The notes below the pieces were generated by a model. That model did not search any database and was not told the DNA's origin. It saw nothing but the letters and a program-made list of their open reading frames with translations. From positions 124,001 to 188,000 of the forward strand of contig NZ_JAJUXK010000007.1 of assembly GCF_021390335.1 (NCBI RefSeq): a stretch of 64,000 nt of DNA. The letters run 5' to 3'. The DNA is from Dyadobacter sp. CY343. GTDB taxonomy: Bacteria > Bacteroidota > Bacteroidia > Cytophagales > Spirosomataceae. This document shows positions 8,952 through 17,395 of this stretch, in pieces; position 1 is the first letter of the stretch, and each line of letters begins with the position of its first letter. Position numbers and translations under genes: made by a program.

Positions 8952-9104
8952 ATGGCAAAGAAAGTAGTTGCTACCCTGAAAAAAGAAGGCGGTAAAGCAT
9001 TCGCGAAAGTGATCAAAGCCGTAAGATCTCCAAAAACCGGAGCTTACACCTTCAAAGAAGAAATTGTTCCCCTTGACGGTGTTCAAGGCGCTTTGAAAAA
9101 CTAG
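8952..9104 (+). CDS. DUF4295 small basic protein
   Basis: 50 residues (MAKKVVATLKKEGGKAFAKV, ending VQGALKN), very lysine-rich. It starts 27 bp after rpmG and is part of the same transcript. DUF4295 proteins are conserved in Bacteroidota at exactly this place, between ribosomal protein genes and ftsY. That position and the charge suggest an RNA- or ribosome-associated role, which remains inference. Confidence 0.9.
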   Translation: MAKKVVATLKKEGGKAFAKVIKAVRSPKTGAYTFKEEIVPLDGVQGALKN

Positions 9105-9105
9105 T

Positions 9106-9162
9106 CTTCGGCTGCGCTCAGACTGACATTGATCGCATTTATCCCACTGAGCGAAGCCGAAG
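9106..9162. repeat. Inverted dispersed repeat of the CTGAGCGnAGCCGAAG family
   Basis: cttcggctgcgctcag (9106-9121) faces ctgagcgaagccgaag (9147-9162), so the segment folds into a long imperfect hairpin. The same core occurs at 36083-36194 and, decayed, at 12703-12757. It lies right after the DUF4295 stop. Confidence 0.75.
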
Positions 9163-9179
9163 TGTGATATTGTATTACT

Positions 9180-9206
9180 AAAAAGTCCCTGTTGGGACTT
9201 TTTTTG
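9180..9206 (+). terminator. Intrinsic terminator of the rpmG-DUF4295 unit
   Basis: The stem aaaaagtccc / gggacttttt has a 4-nt loop and ends in a T run. It sits between the DUF4295 gene and ftsY, so ftsY should have its own promoter; TATTTTTG at 9210-9217 is a possible -7 element. Confidence 0.8.
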
Positions 9207-9238
9207 TTTTATTTTTGGTCCGTTAACATATATGGATT

Positions 9239-10201
9239 ATGAGCTTATTCGGCTTTTTTTCGAAGGAAAAAAAAGAAACATTAGATAAAGGTCTTGAAAA
9301 AACCAAAGACAGCTTCTTTGGCAAACTTTCACGCGCTATTGTGGGTAAAACCACTATTGATGAGGATGTTCTGGACGAACTGGAAGATATTCTGGTCAGT
9401 TCAGATGTGGGTGTGGAAACTACCGTGAAGGTGATCAAACGCATTGAAGAACGCGTTGCAAGAGACAAATACGCGACTACTGCCGAGCTGGACAGTATTC
9501 TCCGGGAAGAAATCGCAGCGCTGCTTACAGAGAATAAATCCGTTGATATTAAAGACAGTTTTGAAACCCAGCATTTACCAAAACCTTTCGTAATTATGGT
9601 CGTAGGTGTAAATGGTGTTGGTAAAACGACTACGATCGGTAAGCTGGCACATCAGTTTCACCAGCGCGGGCACAAGGTTGTACTCGGCGCAGCAGATACA
9701 TTCCGTGCAGCGGCAGTAGACCAGTTGAAATTATGGGGGAAAAGAGTTGACGTTCCTGTGATCGACCACGGAATGAATACCGACCCTTCGGCGGTTGCTT
9801 ACGACGCATTGAAAAAAGGCAGCGAAATAGGTGCCGACGTGATTATCATTGATACGGCGGGACGTTTGCATACGAAAGTCAATCTCATGAATGAGCTTTC
9901 GAAGATCAAGCGCGTCATGCAAAAGATCATCCCCGACTCGCCGCACGAAGTTCTTCTCGTGTTAGACGGAAGTACAGGACAAAACGCTGTGATTCAGGCA
10001 CGTGAGTTTACCAAAGTAACTGAAATCACTGCCCTGGCTATTACCAAATTGGACGGAACTGCAAAAGGCGGAGTAGTGATCGGTATTTCCGACGAATTCA
10101 AGATTCCTGTGAAATACATCGGAGTAGGCGAGAAAATGGATGATTTACAAGTATTTGACCGGGCTGAGTTTGTAGATTCTTTGTTTAAGAAAATAGGTTG
10201 A
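9239..10201 (+). CDS. ftsY: Signal recognition particle receptor FtsY
   Basis: 320 residues. A short charged N-terminus leads into the helical N domain, then the SRP-type GTPase: G1 GVNGVGKTTT near residue 124, DTFRAAAVDQL, G3 DTAGR, G4 TKLDGTAKGG. FtsY receives ribosome-SRP complexes at the membrane and passes them to SecYEG. The long acidic A domain of E. coli FtsY is missing, as is usual in Bacteroidota. Monocistronic or followed weakly by the toxin-antitoxin pair 24 bp downstream. Confidence 0.97.
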   Translation: MSLFGFFSKEKKETLDKGLEKTKDSFFGKLSRAIVGKTTIDEDVLDELEDILVSSDVGVETTVKVIKRIEERVARDKYATTAELDSILREEIAALLTENKSVDIKDSFETQHLPKPFVIMVVGVNGVGKTTTIGKLAHQFHQRGHKVVLGAADTFRAAAVDQLKLWGKRVDVPVIDHGMNTDPSAVAYDALKKGSEIGADVIIIDTAGRLHTKVNLMNELSKIKRVMQKIIPDSPHEVLLVLDGSTGQNAVIQAREFTKVTEITALAITKLDGTAKGGVVIGISDEFKIPVKYIGVGEKMDDLQVFDRAEFVDSLFKKIG

Positions 10202-10225
10202 TGACTATTTTTAATAAATTTGGGT

Positions 10226-10405
10226 ATGGGCAAAATCCAGCCACCGAAAAAAAACTTAGCTACTCCAGGCGTTCCTTTGAGTGAAGAAGAATTCTTGCGC
10301 AGTGTAAAAGAGGCCGAAAAAGGGCCCTTTTACGCTGTAAATGAAACAGCTCAATTTATCGCAAATTGGAAGTCGAAATACGAGAAGTCGCATTCAGCAA
10401 AGTAG
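10226..10405 (+). CDS. Probable antitoxin of a RelE/ParE-type pair
   Basis: 59 residues from the ATG at 10226; a TTG at 10220 is the alternative. It contains PLSEEEFLRSVKEAEKGPFY and a helical C-terminus. No DNA-binding motif is clear. The call as antitoxin rests on its size, its position directly before a RelE/ParE-fold toxin and a 40-bp overlap with that gene, the usual order in type II modules. The pair sits between ftsY and rimO, two core genes. Confidence 0.55.
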   Translation: MGKIQPPKKNLATPGVPLSEEEFLRSVKEAEKGPFYAVNETAQFIANWKSKYEKSHSAK

Positions 10406-10701
10406 CACTGGAAAATTTGGAACAACTATATGCGTATGGTGTAGAAACATACTCTTATGAGTCAGCCACTGACTTCCTGGAAGAATTATTTGCTGAAATC
10501 ACAAAGCTTTCCGTTAGTTATTTGCGGAATCCGGAATGCCGATACTTAAAAACAGTGTCTAAGAAATACCGTAACCTTCGCTTCAAAAATTATCTGGTTA
10601 TTTACAGGATTGCCAGCATGCAGATCGAAATCTTAACGATAATGCATTCAAGTCGCAGCGTAGCCAAACTAAAACTAGCCCGGCGAATCAAATTACCTTA
10701 G
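10366..10701 (+). CDS. RelE/ParE-family toxin
   Basis: 111 residues with a TTG start (no ATG is available before the conserved core). The pattern of an N-terminal helix pair (FSKVALENLEQLYAYGVETYS), then KYRNLRFKNYLVIYRI and ILTIMHSSRSVAKL, matches the ParE/RelE fold, where the RNA- or gyrase-directed activity resides in the C-terminal strands. It is translated from a frame overlapping the antitoxin gene. Whether the target is mRNA or gyrase cannot be told from sequence. Confidence 0.75.
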   Translation: MEVEIREVAFSKVALENLEQLYAYGVETYSYESATDFLEELFAEITKLSVSYLRNPECRYLKTVSKKYRNLRFKNYLVIYRIASMQIEILTIMHSSRSVAKLKLARRIKLP

Positions 10702-10835
10702 TCGCTAGAAGTCGCTATTCTGCCTAATTTTTCCGAACTTTGCGCTCCGTTTTGCCGTTCAGTTTCAATCATTTGATTACGGCATCTTTTATTTACGCTC
10801 AATAGCTAAAAGCCAACCGCTGGTAGCTAATCTCA

Positions 10836-12146
10836 ATGAAAACCAAAGGAATAGTAAAAAACAAAGTCAATATCGTCACGCTGGGCTGCTCCAAGAATGT
10901 GGTGGACTCGGAATTATTGTATACTCAGTTGAAGGGTAACGGTTTTGCCGTCGCTCACGAGTCGAAAAGAGACGATTCGCAGATCGTTGTGATTAATACC
11001 TGCGGGTTTATTGACAATGCCAAAGAAGAATCGATCAATACCATTCTACGCTATGCCGATGCAAAAGCGGCGGGAATGGTGGATAAAGTTTATGTTACCG
11101 GCTGTTTGTCACACCGTTACAAAGATGAACTTTCGATAGAAATCCCAACAGTCGACGCGTGGTTTGGAACAAATGAACTGCCCCGATTGCTCAAAACGCT
11201 CAAAGCAGATTACAAACACGAGCTGGTCGGCGAACGTTTATTAACAACTCCAACACATTACGCTTACCTTAAAATCGCCGAAGGTTGCGATCGCCCGTGC
11301 AGCTTTTGCGCGATACCGATTATGCGCGGCGGACATATTTCCCGCCCGATAGACGAGTTGGTGAAAGAGGCAAAATCACTTGCGAAACGAGGTACCAAAG
11401 AGCTGATCCTCATTGCGCAAGACCTGACTTATTACGGTCTTGATATTTACAAAAAAAGAAACCTCTCCGACCTGATCGCCCAGCTTTCAGATGTGGAAGG
11501 AATCGAGTGGATCAGGCTGCAATACGCGTATCCTGCCGGTTTCCCAATGGATATTCTCGATATCATGAATGAGCGCAGCAATGTTTGCAAATACCTTGAT
11601 ATGCCGCTGCAAACGGGTTCTACCGAGATTTTGAAATCAATGCGCAGAGGTATTACGCGAGAGAAAACAGAGGCGCTGATTTACAGTATCCGTGAAAAAG
11701 TACCCGGAATCACATTGCGCACGACATTGATCGTGGGGCACCCGGGCGAAACGGAAGCGCTTTTTGATGAAACTTATGATTTTGTAGAAAAACTGCGTTT
11801 CGACCGTCTGGGCGCATTCCAATATTCACACGAAGACAATACACATTCGTATACTTTGGAAGATAATGTGCCTGCCGAAATCAAACAGGAACGCGCCGAT
11901 GCGATCATGGAATTGCAGCAGGGAATCTCCTATGAATTGAACCAGCCGAAAATCGGGAATACCTACAAAGTTTTGTTCGATCGGAAAGAAGGCGGACACT
12001 TTATCGGAAGGACTGAATTCGATTCGCCGGAGGTGGACAACGAAGTACTTGTTCCAGCTAGTCAATATGTTAGGTTAGGCGATTTTGCGAACGTTAAAAT
12101 TAATAATGCAGAAGAATTTGACCTCTACGGTGAAGTTGTCTCCTGA
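10836..12146 (+). CDS. rimO: Ribosomal protein S12 methylthiotransferase RimO
   Basis: 436 residues. The N-terminal MTTase domain supplies cluster cysteines in VTLGCSKNVVDSE, INTCGF and VTGCLSHRY; the radical-SAM domain has CDRPCSFC (CxxxCxxC) near residue 151. A TRAM domain closes the protein. RimO adds a methylthio group to an Asp of S12, and the CSKNVVDSE motif separates it from MiaB. The upstream gap contains decayed GCTAAAAGC-type repeats near 10800-10830. Confidence 0.96.
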   Translation: MKTKGIVKNKVNIVTLGCSKNVVDSELLYTQLKGNGFAVAHESKRDDSQIVVINTCGFIDNAKEESINTILRYADAKAAGMVDKVYVTGCLSHRYKDELSIEIPTVDAWFGTNELPRLLKTLKADYKHELVGERLLTTPTHYAYLKIAEGCDRPCSFCAIPIMRGGHISRPIDELVKEAKSLAKRGTKELILIAQDLTYYGLDIYKKRNLSDLIAQLSDVEGIEWIRLQYAYPAGFPMDILDIMNERSNVCKYLDMPLQTGSTEILKSMRRGITREKTEALIYSIREKVPGITLRTTLIVGHPGETEALFDETYDFVEKLRFDRLGAFQYSHEDNTHSYTLEDNVPAEIKQERADAIMELQQGISYELNQPKIGNTYKVLFDRKEGGHFIGRTEFDSPEVDNEVLVPASQYVRLGDFANVKINNAEEFDLYGEVVS

Positions 12147-12172
12147 TATTTTCGCCGCTGGGTTAGTCTTAC

Positions 12173-12180
12173 TAAATTTG
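12173..12180 (+). promoter_or_regulatory. Candidate -7 element for the DUF4293 gene
   Basis: TAAATTTG, a match to TAnnTTTG, 36 bp before the ATG. At the -33 distance the bases read TTC instead of TTG. Confidence 0.35.
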
Positions 12181-12215
12181 CCTTTCAGAATTTTGAATAA
12201 TAATATTTAAAAGAA

Positions 12216-12692
12216 ATGTTACAAAGAGTACAAACTGTTTTTCTAGCTATTGCAGTAATCGGAATGGGCATGTTCCTTGCTTTCCCGATTTGGAATAAAA
12301 TGTCGCTCTCGGGAGATCAGAGCGCGTTGCTCACCGCAACAAAACTAACGCACCAGGTTACTCCCGTGCAATCCAATATCCAGCCCGTTTATTATTTGAT
12401 CGCACTGGCAATTTTGGTGGCTGGCATTTCTGCTTACGCCATTTTCCAGTACCGGAACAGAGTTCTGCAATCGGCATTATGTGCAGTCAATTCGATTGTA
12501 ATGACGATTTTGATGGGATTGGTGATCTATTTCACATTCTATAAAGCCGCCAAATTATTTGATCCGGAGCTTCCAGGCAAATACGATATGGGCTTTTACG
12601 GATTGGTAGGAGCAATGCTGGCAAATGTTTTCGCCAACCGTTTCATCCGGAAAGATGAACGTACCGTGCAGCAATCCAAAAGATTCAGGTAG
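12216..12692 (+). CDS. DUF4293 membrane protein
   Basis: 158 residues with four hydrophobic segments (about 7-26, 58-76, 84-108, 125-142). It starts with MLQRVQTVFLAIA, the hallmark of DUF4293 (MIQRIQTIYL), a family conserved across Bacteroidota and without known function. It is an inner-membrane protein by topology. Convergent with kdsD; the 66-bp gap holds a decayed dispersed repeat. Confidence 0.88.
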   Translation: MLQRVQTVFLAIAVIGMGMFLAFPIWNKMSLSGDQSALLTATKLTHQVTPVQSNIQPVYYLIALAILVAGISAYAIFQYRNRVLQSALCAVNSIVMTILMGLVIYFTFYKAAKLFDPELPGKYDMGFYGLVGAMLANVFANRFIRKDERTVQQSKRFR

Positions 12693-12702
12693 TAGCTTGC
12701 TA

Positions 12703-12757
12703 CCCTGAGTGCAATGTTTGTCACATTGATCGCACCGGGCCGCCGGGCAGTCGAAAT
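12703..12757. repeat. Decayed copy of the CCCTGAGCG dispersed repeat
   Basis: accctgagtgca, a central part, and ccgccgggcagtcgaaa resemble the arms of the better preserved copy at 36116-36194, in the same order and spacing class. It lies between two convergent genes. Confidence 0.5.
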
Positions 12758-12758
12758 G

Positions 12759-13733
12759 TTACACCAATCCTTCGCGTAACAGATCATGCAGGTGGACAAA
12801 GCCCAGAACCTGATTGTTTTCAACGACAATAAGCTGGGTAATACTCTTCGACTGCATGATCTCCAACGCATTCACCGCATATTCATCTGGTGAAACTGTG
12901 ACCGGCGCGATCGTCATAATGTCGCTGGCTTTCAAATTCAGCAAGCTTTCGCCTTCGTGTTCTTTCAGCATCCGGCGTAAATCGCCGTCGGTGATAATGC
13001 CCGCCATTTGATTTTCCCCTTTTATTACTGCGGTTGCCCCAAGCCTTTTTGAAGTCATTTCGAGGATAACCTGCTGTAATGTAGCACTTTCTGTTACGCT
13101 TGGCAGTGCATTGTGCGGGTAAAGGTCGCAGACTTTCAGATAAAGCCTTTTTCCAAGAGCCCCGCCCGGGTGATATTTGGCAAAATCGTCGTGCGTAAAC
13201 CCTCGCGCTTCCAGCAAACAAATAGCCAAAGCGTCGCCCAGCGCCATCGTAACGGACGTACTGGTAGTTGGCGCCAGGTTTAGCGGATCGGCTTCTCTGG
13301 GCGCGTATGCGTGCAGGATAAAGTCGCTGTTTTTGGCCAGATAAGAATCCTTGTTACTGACCATCGCGATCATTTTCACACCGGTTCTTTTCAGCAGTGG
13401 AATTAAAACTTTGATCTCCGGCGTATCGCCGCTTTTTGAGATAACCAACACCACATCATTAGCCTGGATCATTCCCAGGTCACCATGAATAGCATCGGCC
13501 GCGTGCATGAACAATGCTGGCGTTCCGGTTGAGTTTAAGGTAGCTACGATTTTCTGCCCTACGATCGCGCTTTTGCCTATTCCCGAAATCACAACCCGCC
13601 CTCCCGAATTTAAAATAGTATATACGCAGTTTTCAAATTCATCATCAATCAGTTCAATAATTGTGTGCAATGCTTCTGCCTCCTGCCGTATTACTTCTTT
13701 TGCTATTGACTGGATATTTTTTATTAATTTCAA
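12759..13733 (-). CDS. kdsD: D-arabinose 5-phosphate isomerase (KpsF/GutQ family)
   Basis: 324 residues from the TTG at 13733 (KLIKNIQSIAKEVIRQEAEA), the family's usual length and N-terminus. An open frame back to 13847 is rejected because it overlaps recQ and runs through the likely promoter. Residues about 40-170 form the SIS domain with SGIGKSAIVGQK, the catalytic-site HAADAIHGDLG and SKSGDTPE; a CBS pair follows (about 200-320). The enzyme makes arabinose 5-phosphate, the first step to KDO for lipopolysaccharide. Divergent from recQ. Confidence 0.93.
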   Translation of the reverse strand: MKLIKNIQSIAKEVIRQEAEALHTIIELIDDEFENCVYTILNSGGRVVISGIGKSAIVGQKIVATLNSTGTPALFMHAADAIHGDLGMIQANDVVLVISKSGDTPEIKVLIPLLKRTGVKMIAMVSNKDSYLAKNSDFILHAYAPREADPLNLAPTTSTSVTMALGDALAICLLEARGFTHDDFAKYHPGGALGKRLYLKVCDLYPHNALPSVTESATLQQVILEMTSKRLGATAVIKGENQMAGIITDGDLRRMLKEHEGESLLNLKASDIMTIAPVTVSPDEYAVNALEIMQSKSITQLIVVENNQVLGFVHLHDLLREGLV

Positions 13734-13784
13734 ATCTGAAACACAGTTTAAAAGGATACAATTGTGGATATTCAAATCAAAAAA

Positions 13785-13792
13785 CAAAGATA
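13785..13792 (-). promoter_or_regulatory. Candidate -7 element for kdsD
   Basis: Reads TATCTTTG on the minus strand, a match to TAnnTTTG, about 52 bp before the TTG start. It would place the transcript start near 13778 and so excludes the longer kdsD frame. Confidence 0.45.
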
Positions 13793-13826
13793 TAGAAGTT
13801 TGGAATAACCATTTTGTTAACAGAGT

Positions 13827-16037
13827 ATGGTAAAGCAGGTTGATCATGTCGTACTAGACACGTTAAAAGAAAAACTCAAAGAAATATTTGGATATAGTCA
13901 GTTCCGGGGTGACCAAGAAGTTATTATTCAAAACATACTTCTGGGAAAAAATACATTTGTAATCATGCCTACCGGGGCTGGTAAATCGCTTTGCTATCAA
14001 CTGCCAGCGTTGGTCAGCGACGGGCTGACGATCGTTATTTCACCTCTTATTGCATTGATGAAAAACCAGGTCGACCAGTTGACCGCTTTTGGTATCAATG
14101 CACAGTTTCTAAATTCGACATTGACAAAGGCTGAAATGACGCGCGTTAAATCCGATGCGCTTGACGGAAGCCTGAAATTGCTCTATATCGCGCCGGAATC
14201 GCTTACAAAGGAAGATAATCTGGACTTCCTGAAAAAGGTCAAAATATCCTTTGTAGCCATCGACGAGGCGCATTGTATCTCTGAATGGGGCCACGATTTC
14301 CGGCCTGAATACCGCCGCATTTACGGAATTATTGAAAATATCGGCCAGCTTCCAATCATTGCATTAACTGCGACTGCCACGCCAAAAGTGCAGCAGGATA
14401 TTCGCAAAAACCTGCAAATGGAGGAAGCAGAAACCTTTAAATCTTCATTCAACAGAAAAAACCTCTACTACGAAATCCGTCCGAAAAAGGATGTAAAAAA
14501 GCAGCTGATCCGCTACATCCGCAATAATAAGGGTAAGTCGGGTATTGTATATTGCCTGAGCCGGAAAACGGTGGAAGAGGTTGCCGAGCTGCTTAATGTC
14601 AACGACGTACGTGCATTACCGTATCACGCCGGTCTCGACAGCAATACTAGAATGTCGAACCAGGATGCATTCCTGAACGAGGAAGCCGATGTGATCGTGG
14701 CAACTATAGCATTTGGAATGGGTATTGACAAGCCGGATGTGCGTTTTGTAATACATTATGACGTTCCCAAGTCGCTGGAAGGCTATTACCAGGAAACTGG
14801 CCGTGCCGGGCGTGACGGTTTGGAAGGTAATTGTCTGATGTTTTATAGCTATGATGATATTCAGAAACTAGAAAAATTTAACAAAGACAAAACAGTTACC
14901 GAAAGAGACAATGCGCGCCACTTGCTGAATGAAATGGTGGCATATTCCACTTTGGGCGTTTGCCGGAGAAGGCAGTTGCTGAGCTACTTTGGAGAATATC
15001 TTGACAAAGACTGTGGTTTTTGTGACAACTGTATCAAATCAACTGAAAAATCAAAAGTTCAGGAAGATGTGGTTTTAGTGTTGAAAGCAGTTGCATTGAC
15101 CGAGCAGCGTTTTGATTGTGAGCACATTGCAGATCTTTTGACCGCGACTGAAAATCAATATGTAAAAAGCTACGAGCACGATAAGCTTGAAGTGTACGGC
15201 AAGGGTCTTGAGTTGAATGAATCGCGTGAATACTGGATCTCGACGATCCGTCAGCTGGTGATTTTTAATTATCTGGAAAAAGATGTTGAGAACTACGGCG
15301 TGATCAGGTTGAGTACCAAAGGTGCCAACTATCTAAATGATCCTTACCAGGTTACGCTGCATAAAGATCACAATTTTGAAGAAGAGGAAGTAAAACCGGA
15401 AGACGACGATAAAGAAACGGCAGCAGCAGGAAGTGCCCACGCATACGATGAGGCGCTTTTAGGAATGCTGAAGGCACTTCGGAAGAAGGTGGCCAAAGAG
15501 AAAAACCTGCCTCCTTACGTTATTTTTCAGGATCCGTCTCTGGAAGAAATGGCGACGACCTACCCGACCACCCAACAGGAAATGGCGCAGATCAACGGCG
15601 TCGGAATGGGGAAGGTGCAAAAGTTCGGCCGCCAGTTTATTGATCTCATTACCAGATATGTAGAGGAAAATGAGATCGAAACTGCGAAAGATGTTGTTAT
15701 CAAATCGACGGTTAATAAATCGAAGATTAAGATTTTCATTATTCAGCAGGTTGACCGCAAAGTAAGTCTGGACGAGATCGCAGAGGTAAAAGACCTGGAA
15801 CTGGCCGATGTAATTGAAGAAGTTGAACATATTTGCTATTCGGGCACAAAGCTGAACCTGGATTATTATATTAACCAGGTGATCGACCGCGAAAGGCAAC
15901 AGGATATATACGATTATTTTATGACCGCCGAAACTGATAATATCGCCGTGGCACTCGACGAATTTTCCAACGACGAAATCAGTGAGGAAGAATTAAGGCT
16001 GATGCGCATTAAGTTTCTGTCTGAACTAGCTAACTAG
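13827..16037 (+). CDS. recQ: ATP-dependent DNA helicase RecQ
   Basis: 736 residues. The SF2 helicase core shows Walker A MPTGAGKSLCYQLP (near residue 48), DEAHCISEWGHDFRP (near 145) and motif VI QETGRAGRDG. The RecQ zinc site follows (CRRRQLLSYF, CGFCDNC), then an RQC winged helix, an acidic linker, an HRDC domain with INGVGMGKVQKFG, and an extra C-terminal helix-turn-helix-like extension. It unwinds recombination intermediates in the 3'-5' direction. The C-terminal extension makes it longer than the E. coli protein (about 610) and is common in Bacteroidota. Confidence 0.96.
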   Translation: MVKQVDHVVLDTLKEKLKEIFGYSQFRGDQEVIIQNILLGKNTFVIMPTGAGKSLCYQLPALVSDGLTIVISPLIALMKNQVDQLTAFGINAQFLNSTLTKAEMTRVKSDALDGSLKLLYIAPESLTKEDNLDFLKKVKISFVAIDEAHCISEWGHDFRPEYRRIYGIIENIGQLPIIALTATATPKVQQDIRKNLQMEEAETFKSSFNRKNLYYEIRPKKDVKKQLIRYIRNNKGKSGIVYCLSRKTVEEVAELLNVNDVRALPYHAGLDSNTRMSNQDAFLNEEADVIVATIAFGMGIDKPDVRFVIHYDVPKSLEGYYQETGRAGRDGLEGNCLMFYSYDDIQKLEKFNKDKTVTERDNARHLLNEMVAYSTLGVCRRRQLLSYFGEYLDKDCGFCDNCIKSTEKSKVQEDVVLVLKAVALTEQRFDCEHIADLLTATENQYVKSYEHDKLEVYGKGLELNESREYWISTIRQLVIFNYLEKDVENYGVIRLSTKGANYLNDPYQVTLHKDHNFEEEEVKPEDDDKETAAAGSAHAYDEALLGMLKALRKKVAKEKNLPPYVIFQDPSLEEMATTYPTTQQEMAQINGVGMGKVQKFGRQFIDLITRYVEENEIETAKDVVIKSTVNKSKIKIFIIQQVDRKVSLDEIAEVKDLELADVIEEVEHICYSGTKLNLDYYINQVIDRERQQDIYDYFMTAETDNIAVALDEFSNDEISEEELRLMRIKFLSELAN

Positions 16038-16090
16038 TTGCTGCACAATTTGATACGCACCAACCACCAAGTGAATTTTTAAAACAGCTT

Positions 16091-17380
16091 ATGAATATAC
16101 TGATATTGGGATCCGGCGGAAGAGAACATGCTTTTGCCTGGAAAATCTCCCAAAGCCCTCTTTGTGACAGCCTGTTTGTAGCCCCCGGAAACGCTGGTAC
16201 AGCAGGTGTAGCAACGAACCTCTCTATTTCTTACAATGATTTTGATGCAATTGCGGACGCAGTACTGGCTCACAAGATCGAGCTTGTGATTGTGGGCCCG
16301 GAAGAGCCGCTTGTCAATGGTATTGTTGATTATTTCGAAGCGAACGCAAATCTTGCACACGTAAAGATCATCGGCCCGAACAAGGCTGGCGCGCAGCTGG
16401 AAGGCAGTAAGGATTTCTCCAAAGCATTTATGCAGAAATACGGAATCCCGACCGCTTCTTCCAAAACCTTTACGGCCGAGACGCTCGAAATAGGACTGGA
16501 ATACCTGGAAGCACATCCCCTGCCGATCGTGTTGAAAGCGGATGGACTCGCTGCCGGAAAAGGCGTGATCATCGCAGAAAAATATGCCGAAGCGGAAACT
16601 GCTTTCCGTGAAATGCTTGTAGATAAAAAATTCGGAGATGCCGGTAACAAAGTAGTGGTCGAGCAGTTTTTAAAAGGTATTGAACTTTCCGTTTTTGTAT
16701 TGACCGACGGAGAGCATTATAAAATTTTACCAGAGGCCAAAGACTATAAGCGCATTGGCGAAAACGATACCGGACTGAATACCGGCGGAATGGGTGCAGT
16801 ATCACCGGTTACATTTGCCGACGCTAATTTTCTCCGGAAAGTTGATGAAAAAGTGGTCAAACCGACGCTTAATGGGCTAAAAAGCGAAGGCATTAAATAT
16901 GTCGGTTTTATTTTCATTGGATTAATGAATATAAAAGGCGAACCTTACGTGATCGAATACAATGTTCGTATGGGTGATCCTGAAACGGAAGTAGTAATTC
17001 CGCGGATCCAGTCGGACCTGGCTATGTTAATGGCCTCGACTGCAAAGGGTACCCTGAATGACTTTGAACTACAGATATCACCACAGGTTGCAGTGACGAC
17101 AGTAGTTGTTTCAGGCGGCTATCCTGGTGATTATGAAAAAGGAAAGGTGATTTCCGGAAGTGAAAAAGTAGAGGATGTGTTCTTATACCACGCTGGCACT
17201 ACTTTTAACGAAAATACCGAAATAGTGACAAACGGAGGGCGGGTTATGGCATTCACCGGCCTCGCCAATTCACTCGAAAATGCGGTACATAAATCGCAGC
17301 GCGCAGCTCAGCTCGTGCAATATGAGGGTAAATATTTCCGTCACGATATAGGTGTTGATTTAATACGTTATAACGATTGA
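16091..17380 (+). CDS. purD: Phosphoribosylamine-glycine ligase
   Basis: 429 residues. It opens with MNILILGSGGREHAFAWKI, the PurD N-domain, then shows the ATP-grasp core with KADGLAAGKGV, GIELSVFVLTDG, DTGLNTGGMGAVSP and EYNVRMGDPETE. It catalyses the second step of purine biosynthesis. It starts 54 bp after recQ on the same strand and is followed within 16 bp by the PSP1 gene, so the latter two are probably cotranscribed. Confidence 0.97.
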   Translation: MNILILGSGGREHAFAWKISQSPLCDSLFVAPGNAGTAGVATNLSISYNDFDAIADAVLAHKIELVIVGPEEPLVNGIVDYFEANANLAHVKIIGPNKAGAQLEGSKDFSKAFMQKYGIPTASSKTFTAETLEIGLEYLEAHPLPIVLKADGLAAGKGVIIAEKYAEAETAFREMLVDKKFGDAGNKVVVEQFLKGIELSVFVLTDGEHYKILPEAKDYKRIGENDTGLNTGGMGAVSPVTFADANFLRKVDEKVVKPTLNGLKSEGIKYVGFIFIGLMNIKGEPYVIEYNVRMGDPETEVVIPRIQSDLAMLMASTAKGTLNDFELQISPQVAVTTVVVSGGYPGDYEKGKVISGSEKVEDVFLYHAGTTFNENTEIVTNGGRVMAFTGLANSLENAVHKSQRAAQLVQYEGKYFRHDIGVDLIRYND

Positions 17381-17395
17381 TGAGGAGGAGTAATT

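Noticed and set aside
10215..10222. TAAATTTG as promoter of the toxin-antitoxin pair
   Set aside because: It would start transcription at or after the antitoxin ATG and there is no -33 element.
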